Source of the DNA: Bacillota bacterium
GTDB lineage: Bacteria; Bacillota; Clostridia; Peptostreptococcales; Anaerovoracaceae
Assembly: GCA_016280485.1 (NCBI GenBank)
Contig: JAEEGU010000051.1
Coordinates: 1 to 64,000, forward strand
Direction: 5' to 3'
DNA: 64,000 bases
The position numbers and the translations under genes were made by a program. This document shows positions 8,159 to 16,079 of this stretch, one piece after another; within the stretch, counting starts at the first letter, position 1, and every line of letters begins with the position of its first letter. The notes below the pieces were generated by a model. The model had not been told where the DNA came from and made no database searches. It saw only the letters and a program-made list of their open reading frames with translations.

Positions 8159-9520
8159 CTATCCCAGCGCAATTTCAATGGCCTCACGGATGTTGCGAAC
8201 CCGAAGGAGCTGGAGCCCCTTGGGGGCCGTCAGGCTTTCCGTGCCGTTGCGGGGGATGACGCATTTGGTAAAGCCCAAGCGGGCGATCTCCGCCAGCCGC
8301 AGTTCCAGGTTGGAGACCACCCGGGTCTCCCCTGTCAGGCCCAGTTCTCCAATGGCGGTGAGCTCGTCCGATACGGGCACGTCCCGGAAGCTGGAAGCGA
8401 CGGCGATGGCTACGGGCAGATCGGAACCGGGCTCGTCGATCCGCAGGCCCCCGATCACGTTGAGAAACAGGTCGCAGTCCGAAAGCCGCAGGCCTCCCCG
8501 CTTCTCCAGCACTGCCACCAGCAGGGCGGCCCGGTTGTAGTCGAAGCCGTCGGTGGTCCGCCTTGGCACGTTCAGAAAGCTCCGGGTGACCAAGGCCTGA
8601 ACCTCCGCCAGTACCGGACGGCTGCCCTCCATGGCGCAGGCCACGCAGGTTCCGGCTGCCCCCTTGGGACGGCCTGCCAGCAGGACCTCCGAGGGGTTGG
8701 GAATCTCCCGCAGGCCGGTGTCGATCATCTCAAAGACGCCGATCTCGTTGGTGGAGCCGAAGCGGTTCTTGGCCGCACGCAGCAGCCGGTAAGGGCCGCT
8801 TCGTTCTCCCTCAAAGTACAGAACGCAGTCCACCATGTGTTCCAGGACCTTGGGCCCGGCGATGGAGCCCTCCTTGTTCACATGGCCCACCACGAAGACC
8901 GTGACGCCGGTTTGTTTGGAGAGCTGCAAAAGGGCCATGGTGCAGTCCTTCACCTGGGAAATGCCCCCGGGGGTTGTGGTATTTTCGGCGGCGTACATGG
9001 TCTGGATGGAGTCCACGATCAGAACGTCCGGCTGCGTCTCGTTGACGGCCCGGAGAATCTCGTCCATCTCGGTTTCCGCGTAGATCAGCAGGGCCTCTTC
9101 ATCCACTCCCAGGCGCTCCGCCCGCATTTTCAGCTGGCTTTCGCTCTCCTCGCCAGAGACATAGAGAACCTTTTGATCCCGGCACAGCACCCGACAGATT
9201 TGCAGCAGCAGAGTGGACTTGCCGATGCCGGGAGCGCCGCCCACAAGGACGAGAGAGCCCTTCACGGCGCCGCCGCCCAGAACCCGGTCGAACTCCCCCA
9301 GACCGGTAAAAAAGCGCTGTTCGGCCCCGCTGACGATCTGAGACAGGGGCTTGGGCCGCCGGTCCATCCGCCCTTGGGGGACGGTCTGCCGCCGGGGTTT
9401 TTCAGGAGCCTCCGCGTGCTCGGTCAAAGTGTTCCAGGCCCCACAGGCAGGGCATTTACCCATCCATTGGGGGGTCTCGTTGCCGCAGTTGGTGCAGTAG
9501 TAGATGGTTTTGGTTCTCAT
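8159..9520 (-). CDS. radA: DNA repair protein RadA (Sms)
   Basis: A 453-residue RadA, the RecA-related helicase that drives branch migration in recombinational repair. Domains in order: an N-terminal zinc finger with CxxC pairs at C9/C12 and C23/C26; a RecA-like ATPase with Walker A GGAPGIGKST (94-103); the RadA signature KNRFG near 250; and a C-terminal Lon-like domain (about 290-450). Length and motif order are typical. The repeat regions on both sides isolate it from other genes. Confidence 0.97.
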   Translation of the reverse strand: MRTKTIYYCTNCGNETPQWMGKCPACGAWNTLTEHAEAPEKPRRQTVPQGRMDRRPKPLSQIVSGAEQRFFTGLGEFDRVLGGGAVKGSLVLVGGAPGIGKSTLLLQICRVLCRDQKVLYVSGEESESQLKMRAERLGVDEEALLIYAETEMDEILRAVNETQPDVLIVDSIQTMYAAENTTTPGGISQVKDCTMALLQLSKQTGVTVFVVGHVNKEGSIAGPKVLEHMVDCVLYFEGERSGPYRLLRAAKNRFGSTNEIGVFEMIDTGLREIPNPSEVLLAGRPKGAAGTCVACAMEGSRPVLAEVQALVTRSFLNVPRRTTDGFDYNRAALLVAVLEKRGGLRLSDCDLFLNVIGGLRIDEPGSDLPVAIAVASSFRDVPVSDELTAIGELGLTGETRVVSNLELRLAEIARLGFTKCVIPRNGTESLTAPKGLQLLRVRNIREAIEIALG

Positions 9521-9569
9521 GTGTTTCTCCCCTGTGCCGGTCCCCAGTGTCGGGAAGCGGGCCGATATA

Positions 9570-9700
9570 CCGATGGTAATGAAAAATTACGGTGTTTGCA
9601 AATTGCCATTTGAAAACGTTAAAAAAGTGTAGGGGGCGGCGCTCACGAAGCCCTGCATCCCTTTGATGGGGCGTCGAAGGATGGGAGACCCGTCCCCTGC
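9570..9700. repeat. short dispersed repeat (copy 5)
   Basis: A TTTGCAAATTGCCATTTGAAAA palindrome-like unit at about 9592, then a GTAGGGGGCGGC segment like that at 2664. Only part of the full cassette is present. Confidence 0.5.
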
Positions 9701-9716
9701 GAATTCGGATCCCTGA

Positions 9717-10427
9717 TCAGCTGTTGCCGGTCAACTGAAAACTATAAACTGTTCCGGCCAGGACGGCCGCCAGCTTTTTCTGATAGGCTGCTGTTTGCAG
9801 GAGGGCCTCCTCCCGGGGGTTGGACAGGAAGCCACATTCCGCCAGGACGCCGGGACAAGATGCTTTTTCCAGCAGGTAGATCCTCTCGCTGGGCTTGGCC
9901 TGTCGGTGGTTGGAGGGATCGAGGCAGGCGGAAAACTGCGCCTGAAGCGCCTCTGCCAGGGCCTGACTGCCCGCAGTTTTGGCGTAAAACACCTGGGCGC
10001 CGTGGTATTTGGACTGGGAGAACATATTTTGATGGATGCTCACCAGCAGGGAATTCGGAATTTGGGAGACAAAGGCCACCCGGTTTTTCAGGTCGGAGAC
10101 TTTTTTCTCTGAAAACGTCGCCGCCTCCGGGCTGTGAAGGGAAATCTCTGTTTCCCGGGTCATCACCACCGGGACCCCCAAAAAGCGCAGCAGATCCCGA
10201 GTCCGCAGGGCGACGGACAGATTCAGACTGCTTTCCCGGACGCCGCCCGGGGAGACCGCGCCCCCGTCCTCTCCACCGTGGCCGGGGTCCAGGACCACTG
10301 TGGACAGGCCGGGGCCCGCCTGGGTCTCAGAAAAGGCCGTGACGGCGTCGGTAATGGGCCCTGTGCAGTACAGGGCAAGACAGATTACAAGGGCGTAAAG
10401 CGGGAGCATTTTCCTTACAGCGCGCAT
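9717..10427 (-). CDS. cwlD: N-acetylmuramoyl-L-alanine amidase CwlD (spore cortex)
   Basis: A 236-residue Amidase_3 protein. CwlD removes peptide side chains during spore cortex synthesis so that muramic delta-lactam can form, which later marks the cortex for germination lysis. An N-terminal hydrophobic segment (about 7-27) anchors or exports it. The zinc ligands are visible in order: H50 (DPGHGG), E65 and H132 (SIHQN), plus the catalytic E197 (AECGFLSN). It lies near the cotJ genes, consistent with sporulation. Confidence 0.93.
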   Translation of the reverse strand: MRAVRKMLPLYALVICLALYCTGPITDAVTAFSETQAGPGLSTVVLDPGHGGEDGGAVSPGGVRESSLNLSVALRTRDLLRFLGVPVVMTRETEISLHSPEAATFSEKKVSDLKNRVAFVSQIPNSLLVSIHQNMFSQSKYHGAQVFYAKTAGSQALAEALQAQFSACLDPSNHRQAKPSERIYLLEKASCPGVLAECGFLSNPREEALLQTAAYQKKLAAVLAGTVYSFQLTGNS

Positions 10428-10643
10428 GAAATCACCTCTGGAAAAGGTATGCGCGGTAGGAAAAAACTATGTGCACAAGCGCTTCGAGCCCGCCGCAGCT
10501 ACACGCTCCTGCTGCCGAATGCCAGATTCCTGGTGCCGATTGCTCAAAAAGAAGTATATCACATAATCCCGGATTTGCATAGAATAAGTTTGAAAACGTC
10601 AAAAATTGACGGGATCAATTCTCGAAACCGGGAGGAATTCCAC
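10428..10643. other. divergent spacer between cwlD and cotJ
   Basis: Both flanking genes are of sporulation type and diverge from here. CATAGAAT at 10578-10585 resembles a sporulation-sigma -10, but no convincing -35 is seen at the right distance. Nothing else can be supported. Confidence 0.3.
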
Positions 10644-11084
10644 ATGGACGAAAACAAATCCCGGGGCTGCTGCGGCAAACTGCCCGCGATGGCCCCCCTG
10701 GCAAACCCCTACGTTCCCTGGCAGCCCGAGGACCAGGATCGGTACGTGGCCAAAACTGGCCTGATCCGGGGCACCCTGTTCCCCTGCCTGGACCTGCCCT
10801 TCCTGGGCATGGTCAACACGGAGGAAAAGTCCGACACCATGATGCATCAGCTCCAGGCCCTGGGTTTCGCCGTGCAGGAGCTGGGCCTCTACCTGGACAC
10901 CCACGGGGACGACGCCGAGGCGGCGGAGCTCTTCCGTCAGTACGCAGAGCTCTATGAGGCCGGGATCCGGCAATACGCCCAGGACAACGGCCCCATGTTC
11001 CAGAAGCAGGCATACCAAAACGGCAGATACAGCTGGAACGAAACACCCTGGCCCTGGGAATATCGGGCCAATCAGGAGGGCTGA
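10644..11084 (+). CDS. fused CotJA-CotJB spore coat protein
   Basis: One 146-residue frame carries two normally separate coat proteins. Residues about 14-57 match CotJA (PLANPYVPWQ, then RGTLFPCLDLPFLGMVN). Residues about 66-146 match CotJB (QLQALGFAVQELGLYLDTHG, then the PWPWE signature near the end). Both are inner-coat proteins found with the manganese-catalase-like CotJC, the truncated next gene. GGAGG lies eight bases before the start. A natural fusion seems more likely than sequencing error because frame and homology are continuous. Confidence 0.85.
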   Translation: MDENKSRGCCGKLPAMAPLANPYVPWQPEDQDRYVAKTGLIRGTLFPCLDLPFLGMVNTEEKSDTMMHQLQALGFAVQELGLYLDTHGDDAEAAELFRQYAELYEAGIRQYAQDNGPMFQKQAYQNGRYSWNETPWPWEYRANQEG

Positions 11085-11086
11085 AT

Positions 11087-11299
11087 ATGTTTGTCTATGA
11101 AAAGAAGCTGCAATACCCGGTAAAAATCGCCGCCACCAATCCGAAGCTGGCCTCCGTCATCATCAGTCAGTACGGCGGTCCCGACGGGGAGCTGGGCGCT
11201 TCTCTGCGCTATCTGAGCCAGCGCTATTCCATGCCTTACCCGGAGCTCCGGGGCCTGCTGACGGACATCGGCACCGAGGAATCCGTACCATGCAATTAG
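11087..11299 (+). pseudogene. cotJC: 5' part of cotJC, interrupted by the integrated element
   Basis: The first 65 residues (MFVYEKKLQYPVKI through LTDIGTEE) match the N-terminus of CotJC, a spore-coat manganese catalase normally of about 180-220 residues. Homology ends at base 11281; five unrelated codons (SVPCN) and a stop follow. The start has a strong AGGAGG inside the end of the cotJAB gene. The missing 120 or so residues, including most metal ligands, should lie at the other end of the element outside the window. Excision would restore the gene. Confidence 0.85.
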
Positions 11300-11334
11300 C
11301 AATGAAATAACCTGGAGGTAATATGACTACTTTT
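11276..11334. other. chromosome/element junction (attachment site half)
   Basis: cotJC homology stops at 11281 and the serine recombinase stop codon is at 11335-11337. The recombined att site should therefore sit around 11276-11290, in the codons for GTEE of CotJC. Large serine recombinases cross over at a two-base core, so no long direct repeat is expected. The partner half-site is outside the window. Confidence 0.6.
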
Positions 11335-12915
11335 TCAGTTTTTATCAGGAAATGCGGGGAACAATGTGATTTTTAAGTCGCTGCCATCGCCCCAGCGCTC
11401 GCGGTTTGATTTGAAGTATTCTACGTGGTCCAGGACAGCTCTAAGAAGATCATTTTTCTCTTGCGCTGTTTGACAATGCCTGTACGCAGACAATACATGT
11501 TTGACGTTTGGTATTAGTTGCAGTTTGTGATCCAGCGCCGTCTGTGCTGACTGGAGCTCATTCTGTAAATCGGATATTCGAACAGTTGTCTTGTTCAGCT
11601 CCTCTGATAGTGCCTGCATGCGTTCCGTAAAAACATCTGTTGTGTACACACCCTGTTCTACCAAAGTGTAAATTCTCTGTTTCTGCTGGTCGAGTTTTTG
11701 CAATTCCGCATAGGCTGCTGTAATAGCGCTTTTCAGAGATTCAATTTCAGCAACATTGTTTTCTTGGGTTATTGTAAAGTTGTTTTCGAAATCCTTTAGC
11801 CATTCCCTGAGACCATCCAGGATAGCATCTTCTACTATTGAAAAATCTGAGCTCACGCAGGGACATGATGTGTAAATGCACATGATTGATGGCGGTCTAC
11901 CGTTTGAGTATGTGCGGCGGATCATGGACCTTCCACAGAAATGGCAGTAAACAAGGCCGCTTAACGGATTTGTCATTTCAACATTTTTGGGCCCGGGACG
12001 ACTCTTGTTTTTTGAGAGCTTGGCAATTGCCATTTGAGACTGCTCTTCGGTTATAATCGGTTCATGTAATCCCTTATACAGTACGGGAACACCTCTGGGG
12101 CGGGAGACAGTAACGACACCGTCTTTTACAGTTTTGACTACTTTTCGAACTCCGGAACAGATATAACCACAATACTCTTGATTCGATAGAATCCGTCGGA
12201 CCGCACATGGCGTCCAGTCCTTTCCTTGACCCGGGCTTGGAATGCCACGCTCATTTAGCTTCCGCACAATCAGTGATGTGCCTATTGGCGGGCAGCCATC
12301 TCCGATGTACCAGCGGTAAATATCCTTGACAACAGTGGCCTCCGGCTCAATAGGGGATAGAATCCAGCCCTTTGCGCCTTGTCTTTTAATTCTTTCGTAT
12401 CCGTATGGCGGCGTATGCCCGATAAATAAACCGGACTGGACACTTTGTTGACGCCCTTGGTTCATGCGCTTGCGAATCATTCTATATTCAAACCGCGCCC
12501 CAAGTGTTCTGAATTCGAGCCCTTCTTCGTCTAACTCAAAGGAAAGATCCCAGACTTTATCCGGTGTGATAATTGCGACTCCGGCCCACTTAAACGTATC
12601 CAGGATAGTGCCCTGATCTTTCATGCCACCTCGTCCGAGTCTGTCAATGTCGTGGCATAAAACTGCATCGTACTTACCGGCTTCAACGTCCCTGAGGAGC
12701 TGCTGCATCTGCGGTCTGCCGGCGATTGTATCTCCGCTTACTACTTCTTCGTAGATTTTCAGAATAGTAAGGTTCATTTTCTGAGCAACGTCCAACAACC
12801 TCCGGCGATGACGCGAGAGCGTGTCTTCAGCTCCGTTGTTTTCCAATTCTATATCTTGTCTTGATTTTCTCAGGTACATAGCGACTCGATTATAAAATTG
12901 ATTATTCTCTTTCAC
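11335..12915 (-). CDS. large serine recombinase (integrase)
   Basis: A 526-residue large serine recombinase for site-specific integration and excision. Resolvase-type catalytic domain (about 8-160) with the nucleophile S18 in MYLRKSRQ, then the Recombinase domain (about 190-300), a zinc ribbon (CHFCGRSM, then CIYTSCPC) and a long coiled coil (about 400-500). A GTG start at 12915 is chosen: AAGGAG lies eight bases upstream, whereas the longer frame has no ribosome site. Its 3' end abuts the disrupted cotJC, as skin-type and other integrases abut their att sites. Excision normally also needs a directionality factor. Confidence 0.94.
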   Translation of the reverse strand: MKENNQFYNRVAMYLRKSRQDIELENNGAEDTLSRHRRRLLDVAQKMNLTILKIYEEVVSGDTIAGRPQMQQLLRDVEAGKYDAVLCHDIDRLGRGGMKDQGTILDTFKWAGVAIITPDKVWDLSFELDEEGLEFRTLGARFEYRMIRKRMNQGRQQSVQSGLFIGHTPPYGYERIKRQGAKGWILSPIEPEATVVKDIYRWYIGDGCPPIGTSLIVRKLNERGIPSPGQGKDWTPCAVRRILSNQEYCGYICSGVRKVVKTVKDGVVTVSRPRGVPVLYKGLHEPIITEEQSQMAIAKLSKNKSRPGPKNVEMTNPLSGLVYCHFCGRSMIRRTYSNGRPPSIMCIYTSCPCVSSDFSIVEDAILDGLREWLKDFENNFTITQENNVAEIESLKSAITAAYAELQKLDQQKQRIYTLVEQGVYTTDVFTERMQALSEELNKTTVRISDLQNELQSAQTALDHKLQLIPNVKHVLSAYRHCQTAQEKNDLLRAVLDHVEYFKSNRERWGDGSDLKITLFPAFPDKN

Positions 12916-13043
12916 ATCGCATTCTCCTTCCGTAAGACTGCATATATTATTAAACCACATGAGCTGTAAAATAGCAACAAAAAATACCGAGCCGTAAGGC
13001 ACGGTATTTTGGACTTTGTTGTGTAGGGGCAAATGGAACGTAC

Positions 13044-13226
13044 TTATCCCGAAATCTCAACGCCTTCAACTTCACCACGCAGCATGGCCGCCTGGAGAAT
13101 GTTTGCAGCAATCCTCCGTGCAGTTTCCTGGGCTCGTGCGATCTCAGATTCACTTTTATTTATAAACGCAGAATCATCAATGCTGACAACAGCACGTTTT
13201 GTCTTGATGGTTTTCACAATCGCCAT
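13044..13226 (-). CDS. small protein (60 aa), possible recombination accessory factor
   Basis: A 60-residue basic, helical protein (MAIVKTIKTKRAVVSIDDSA) with a good AAAGGAG site. It lies between the two recombinase genes on the same strand, 128 bases upstream of the serine recombinase. Position and size would suit a recombination directionality factor, but no motif supports this. Confidence 0.65.
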   Translation of the reverse strand: MAIVKTIKTKRAVVSIDDSAFINKSESEIARAQETARRIAANILQAAMLRGEVEGVEISG

Positions 13227-13366
13227 AAGAGACTCCTTTTATGTTGGTGGTTCAGGTGGGGGGAGAGGACCTATCGACGTTTTTGTTGCCGTTCGGAAAT
13301 CTCCTCTGAAAAGATATAGGCGGAAACACCAAGCGTTATGTATTGCGTTTTTCCGTAAAGATCAGT

Positions 13367-14383
13367 TTATTGTTTATTGGTATCTGAAAAGTCGCTGTTA
13401 AGCGGAGCGTTGTTGACAGCATCTTGTAGTGTTTGCGGCTGGAGATGGGTGTAAATCTGTGTGGTTGCCATTGATTCGTGGCCGAGAATTGCAGCGAGTT
13501 CCAGAACGCTGGCGCCGCCCTGAAGGAGCTGCGTGGCAGCCGAATGACGCAGTTTATGTGGTGTGCAGCCGGTATAGGTGAGATCCGCCTTGGCAAGCTG
13601 CTTGGCCAGCATTTTTTCAATACCTCTTGCGCCCATGCGCCTCAGTGTGCGTTTTGAGATAAAAAGTGCTTTCTCGTCTATAATGTCCGGAATTTCATTC
13701 CGTACAGCCAGGTAATTCCGAAGAGCTCGCATACAGAGCTCGTTTAGGAAAGCAGTGCGCTCTTTACGGCCTTTGCCCCTGAGCTTTATCCTGGATTCTG
13801 AAATATCGTCCAGGTTAATTCCGGTGAGCTCAGAGAGCCGCATCCCGCAGGAGAGAAAAAGGACGATAATACAGAAGTCGCGCTCGGGGAACTCGCCTGA
13901 AACTGATTCCAAAAGCTGTTTGGACTGATCGACCGTAAGGTAGATAGGCTGCTGTGATCTTCTGCCTATAAAGGCGTCTATGCCGTTACAGGGATTTTCT
14001 TCGATCAATTGTTCTGTATTTAAGATGTATTTATAAAAGGCGTTGAGGCTCGACAGTTTATGTGCCCGCGTCCTGGCTGAGTTCTGCCTGTCGTCGGCAA
14101 GGAAAAACAGAAAAGCGGTGATATCTTCGCTGGTAACATTGCAGATGATCTCGTCCGACATATTTTCGACGAATATTTCATCCAGAGGTGTGTTTTCCTG
14201 TACGAATCCGCTTAGCCTTGCGTAAAATCTCAAAAAAAGCCAAATATCGATATAGTAAGAGTTGACAGAGCGAGGAGCAAGGTTTCTCATGGTCAACATA
14301 TGACGGACAAATCTTCCCAACAGGGGAGGGCAGTCTTCGTACTTCAAGGGCTTAGGATTGTTCGGGTTGATATATGTACTCAA
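13367..14383 (-). CDS. tyrosine recombinase of the element
   Basis: A 338-residue XerC/XerD-like tyrosine recombinase with R182, K204, H276 (HKLRH), R279, H302 and Y311 (TTQIYTH), and an N-terminal SAM-like domain. The start codon is TTG at 14383 behind AAAGGAG. An element that already carries a serine integrase does not need it for integration. It may resolve multimers, or act on the 16-bp palindromic site in the spacer directly upstream. It is a diverged relative of the chromosomal copy at 3045..4043. Confidence 0.9.
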   Translation of the reverse strand: MSTYINPNNPKPLKYEDCPPLLGRFVRHMLTMRNLAPRSVNSYYIDIWLFLRFYARLSGFVQENTPLDEIFVENMSDEIICNVTSEDITAFLFFLADDRQNSARTRAHKLSSLNAFYKYILNTEQLIEENPCNGIDAFIGRRSQQPIYLTVDQSKQLLESVSGEFPERDFCIIVLFLSCGMRLSELTGINLDDISESRIKLRGKGRKERTAFLNELCMRALRNYLAVRNEIPDIIDEKALFISKRTLRRMGARGIEKMLAKQLAKADLTYTGCTPHKLRHSAATQLLQGGASVLELAAILGHESMATTQIYTHLQPQTLQDAVNNAPLNSDFSDTNKQ

Positions 14384-14498
14384 TCGTACCGCACTCCTTT
14401 CGGATAGAGTTTGCGGAAACCTGGAATATGTGTCAGAAATGATCTGTGATGGAGATTTCAGTTATCAAAGGATTCTTGACAACAGCAGCAATGACACA

Positions 14499-14514
14499 AC
14501 TTGTTCGCTAAATC
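14499..14514 (+). repeat. single arm of the AACTTGTTCGCTAAAT repeat
   Basis: An exact 16-base copy of the left arm of the palindrome at 14841-14876, 342 bases away, next to the tyrosine recombinase gene. Confidence 0.75.
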
Positions 14515-14800
14515 ATGATCGGGCTGCTTTTTTGTGCGAAAAGATAATGAAAGAGAAAAGATGCCGATATATATGATCTTCCTGGTTTTAGCAATAAGCG
14601 GACCCAGGTGAAATGTCGAGGTTAGCGCGTTCGTTTTCGCTTTACGCAGGATATAAGCGATTCATGCAATTATGAACACATGAAAGGTTATATGTAATGA
14701 AAAAGGTGTTTTTGTTTGCGCTTAGCTTATTGTTCGGAGTATAAGGCAGGTTAATAGTGAGGATTATATCTTATTTCTGAAAAATCAGATGATGTCCTGG

Positions 14801-14806
14801 TATAAT
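14801..14806 (+). promoter_or_regulatory. extended -10 promoter
   Basis: TGGTATAAT is an extended -10 (TATAAT at 14801-14806) with only a weak -35 near 14777. It would transcribe the 16-bp palindrome 28 bases downstream. It lies between the single and double copies of the 16-base repeat. Confidence 0.45.
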
Positions 14807-14840
14807 AGAAAAATAGTCACTTTCCGGGCCTTTCGGGGCT

Positions 14841-14876
14841 AACTTGTTCGCTAAATTGGTATTTAGCGAACAAGTT
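14841..14876. repeat. perfect 16-bp palindrome, candidate recombination site
   Basis: AACTTGTTCGCTAAAT at 14841-14856, loop TGGT, and the exact complement at 14861-14876. Two 16-bp arms around a 4-bp centre resemble paired binding arms of a tyrosine-recombinase core site. The neighbouring recombinase gene and the third arm at 14499 support this. A terminator or operator is possible, but no T-run follows. Confidence 0.6.
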
Positions 14877-14999
14877 TATATATATAGGGAAACGAACTTT
14901 GTTCTCTTCCCTACCTGAATTTTTCGTAAAAATCTGGAAACTTTCGTTATGAGAACTAAATTTTGAAACTATGAAATGTGATATAAAGACTTTTCATAT

Positions 15000-15042
15000 C
15001 CGAATCATCGACAGTAAATATTTCGTACTGTCGATGATTCGG
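15000..15042. repeat. perfect 17-bp inverted repeat
   Basis: CCGAATCATCGACAGTA at 15000-15016 and its complement at 15026-15042, with a 9-base loop. It lies just past the 3' end of the membrane-anchored gene. No T-run follows on either strand, so it is at best an atypical terminator. Confidence 0.55.
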
Positions 15043-15056
15043 TAAGAATGAGATTG

Positions 15057-15908
15057 TCAATTTTTTTCGCTGGTTGCCTCGGGCTCAGCAGAATCATTCG
15101 TGGCCGGCGCAGAGTATTTCTTGATATAAGCCTTTGCCTTCTTGCGAACATCTGAAATCACGCGAATCCGCTGATTAACGGCAACGAGCTTAAAGACAGC
15201 GAAATTCTTCGCAGCTTCCGGCGTGTCGGCGCATCTCTTTTCGAGAGCATCGCAAGCGCTTGCATCCTGCTTCAGCGCCGCACCGAGAACGTCAATCAGC
15301 TCACGGATCACAGGGATTGAATCTTCACCGTCGATGGTCGCAAGGACCGCGGAGGCCAGGCGAATCTCGCTGTTGCACAAAGCGTCATTGTCGGTCTCTT
15401 CATCGTGGATGAAAAGTTTGGCGAGACGCTCTTCCCTGCTGACGTCGCAGGGCAGCGGGGCAGCAGGAGCGGGAACGGGTTCTTTTTCGGGCATCAGATT
15501 TACATCTTCAGGGTCATCGACAGGCGGAATATATCCTTCGTCTTCTTCGGGTGCTTCATGGCAAGGTCTCAGTTCAGCCCGGCCGGAATTGTAGCCATGG
15601 CTATAACCGCTTGCGTAACCGGCACCGAAGCCGTCAGAATATGCCTTGGATTTAATGGTCTGAAGTGCGCCGTAGTTGATAGTTGGCTTAGAGTCGCCGG
15701 GCGTACTGACGGTACGATCGGTATTGGAGTCGCTGCTTTCAATCGTTTCCATATTTCCGTCATTGGAGCGGTCGTCCTCAAGGTTCGCCACTCCCCTATT
15801 TGACAGATACTTATCAACGATAGTGCAAATTGCGTCGCTCGCAAGGATGCCGGCAGCAACTCCGGCTGTGATCGTTAAAAAATACTTTAAGGATTTGCTT
15901 TCGGACAT
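15057..15908 (-). CDS. membrane-anchored hypothetical protein (283 aa)
   Basis: A single hydrophobic segment (about 9-27, FLTITAGVAAGILASDAICT) is followed by a polar, acidic region. This includes a Gly/Tyr/Ser-rich stretch (DGFGAGYASGYSHGYNSGRA) and a Pro/Glu-rich linker, then a helical C-terminal domain (about 170-275). No family is recognised. The ATG at 15908 lacks a clear ribosome site. Its strong promoter is separate from the SSB-like gene upstream. Confidence 0.75.
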   Translation of the reverse strand: MSESKSLKYFLTITAGVAAGILASDAICTIVDKYLSNRGVANLEDDRSNDGNMETIESSDSNTDRTVSTPGDSKPTINYGALQTIKSKAYSDGFGAGYASGYSHGYNSGRAELRPCHEAPEEDEGYIPPVDDPEDVNLMPEKEPVPAPAAPLPCDVSREERLAKLFIHDEETDNDALCNSEIRLASAVLATIDGEDSIPVIRELIDVLGAALKQDASACDALEKRCADTPEAAKNFAVFKLVAVNQRIRVISDVRKKAKAYIKKYSAPATNDSAEPEATSEKN

Positions 15909-15990
15909 TCACATTTACGGAATTCGAGCTTTTTACTGTGGGGCGTTTCAAGCCTGAATCCTTTTCCTTTCATTTTTTTTGCCCCGGTTT

Positions 15991-16019
15991 ATTATATAAT
16001 AAATATTGTTTCGTGTCAA
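15991..16019 (-). promoter_or_regulatory. promoter of the 283-aa membrane-anchored protein
   Basis: On the minus strand TTGACA (16014-16019) and TATAAT (15991-15996), 17-bp spacer. It is a consensus site, 82 bases before the start codon. Confidence 0.8.
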
Positions 16020-16032
16020 CTCTGCGACGCAT

Positions 16033-16064
16033 AAAAAATCCCCTCTCCGATATGGAGAGGGGAT
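16033..16064 (-). terminator. terminator of the SSB-like gene
   Basis: An 11-bp inverted repeat (ATCCCCTCTCC and complement) followed on the minus strand by six T. Confidence 0.85.
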
Positions 16065-16079
16065 CTTCTTTTCGATGTA

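Noticed and set aside
11323..11379. 18-codon plus-strand frame with a good GGAGG site at the junction
   Set aside because: It overlaps the 3' end of the serine recombinase gene and encodes no recognisable protein. It may be a chance match or a leftover of the insertion site.
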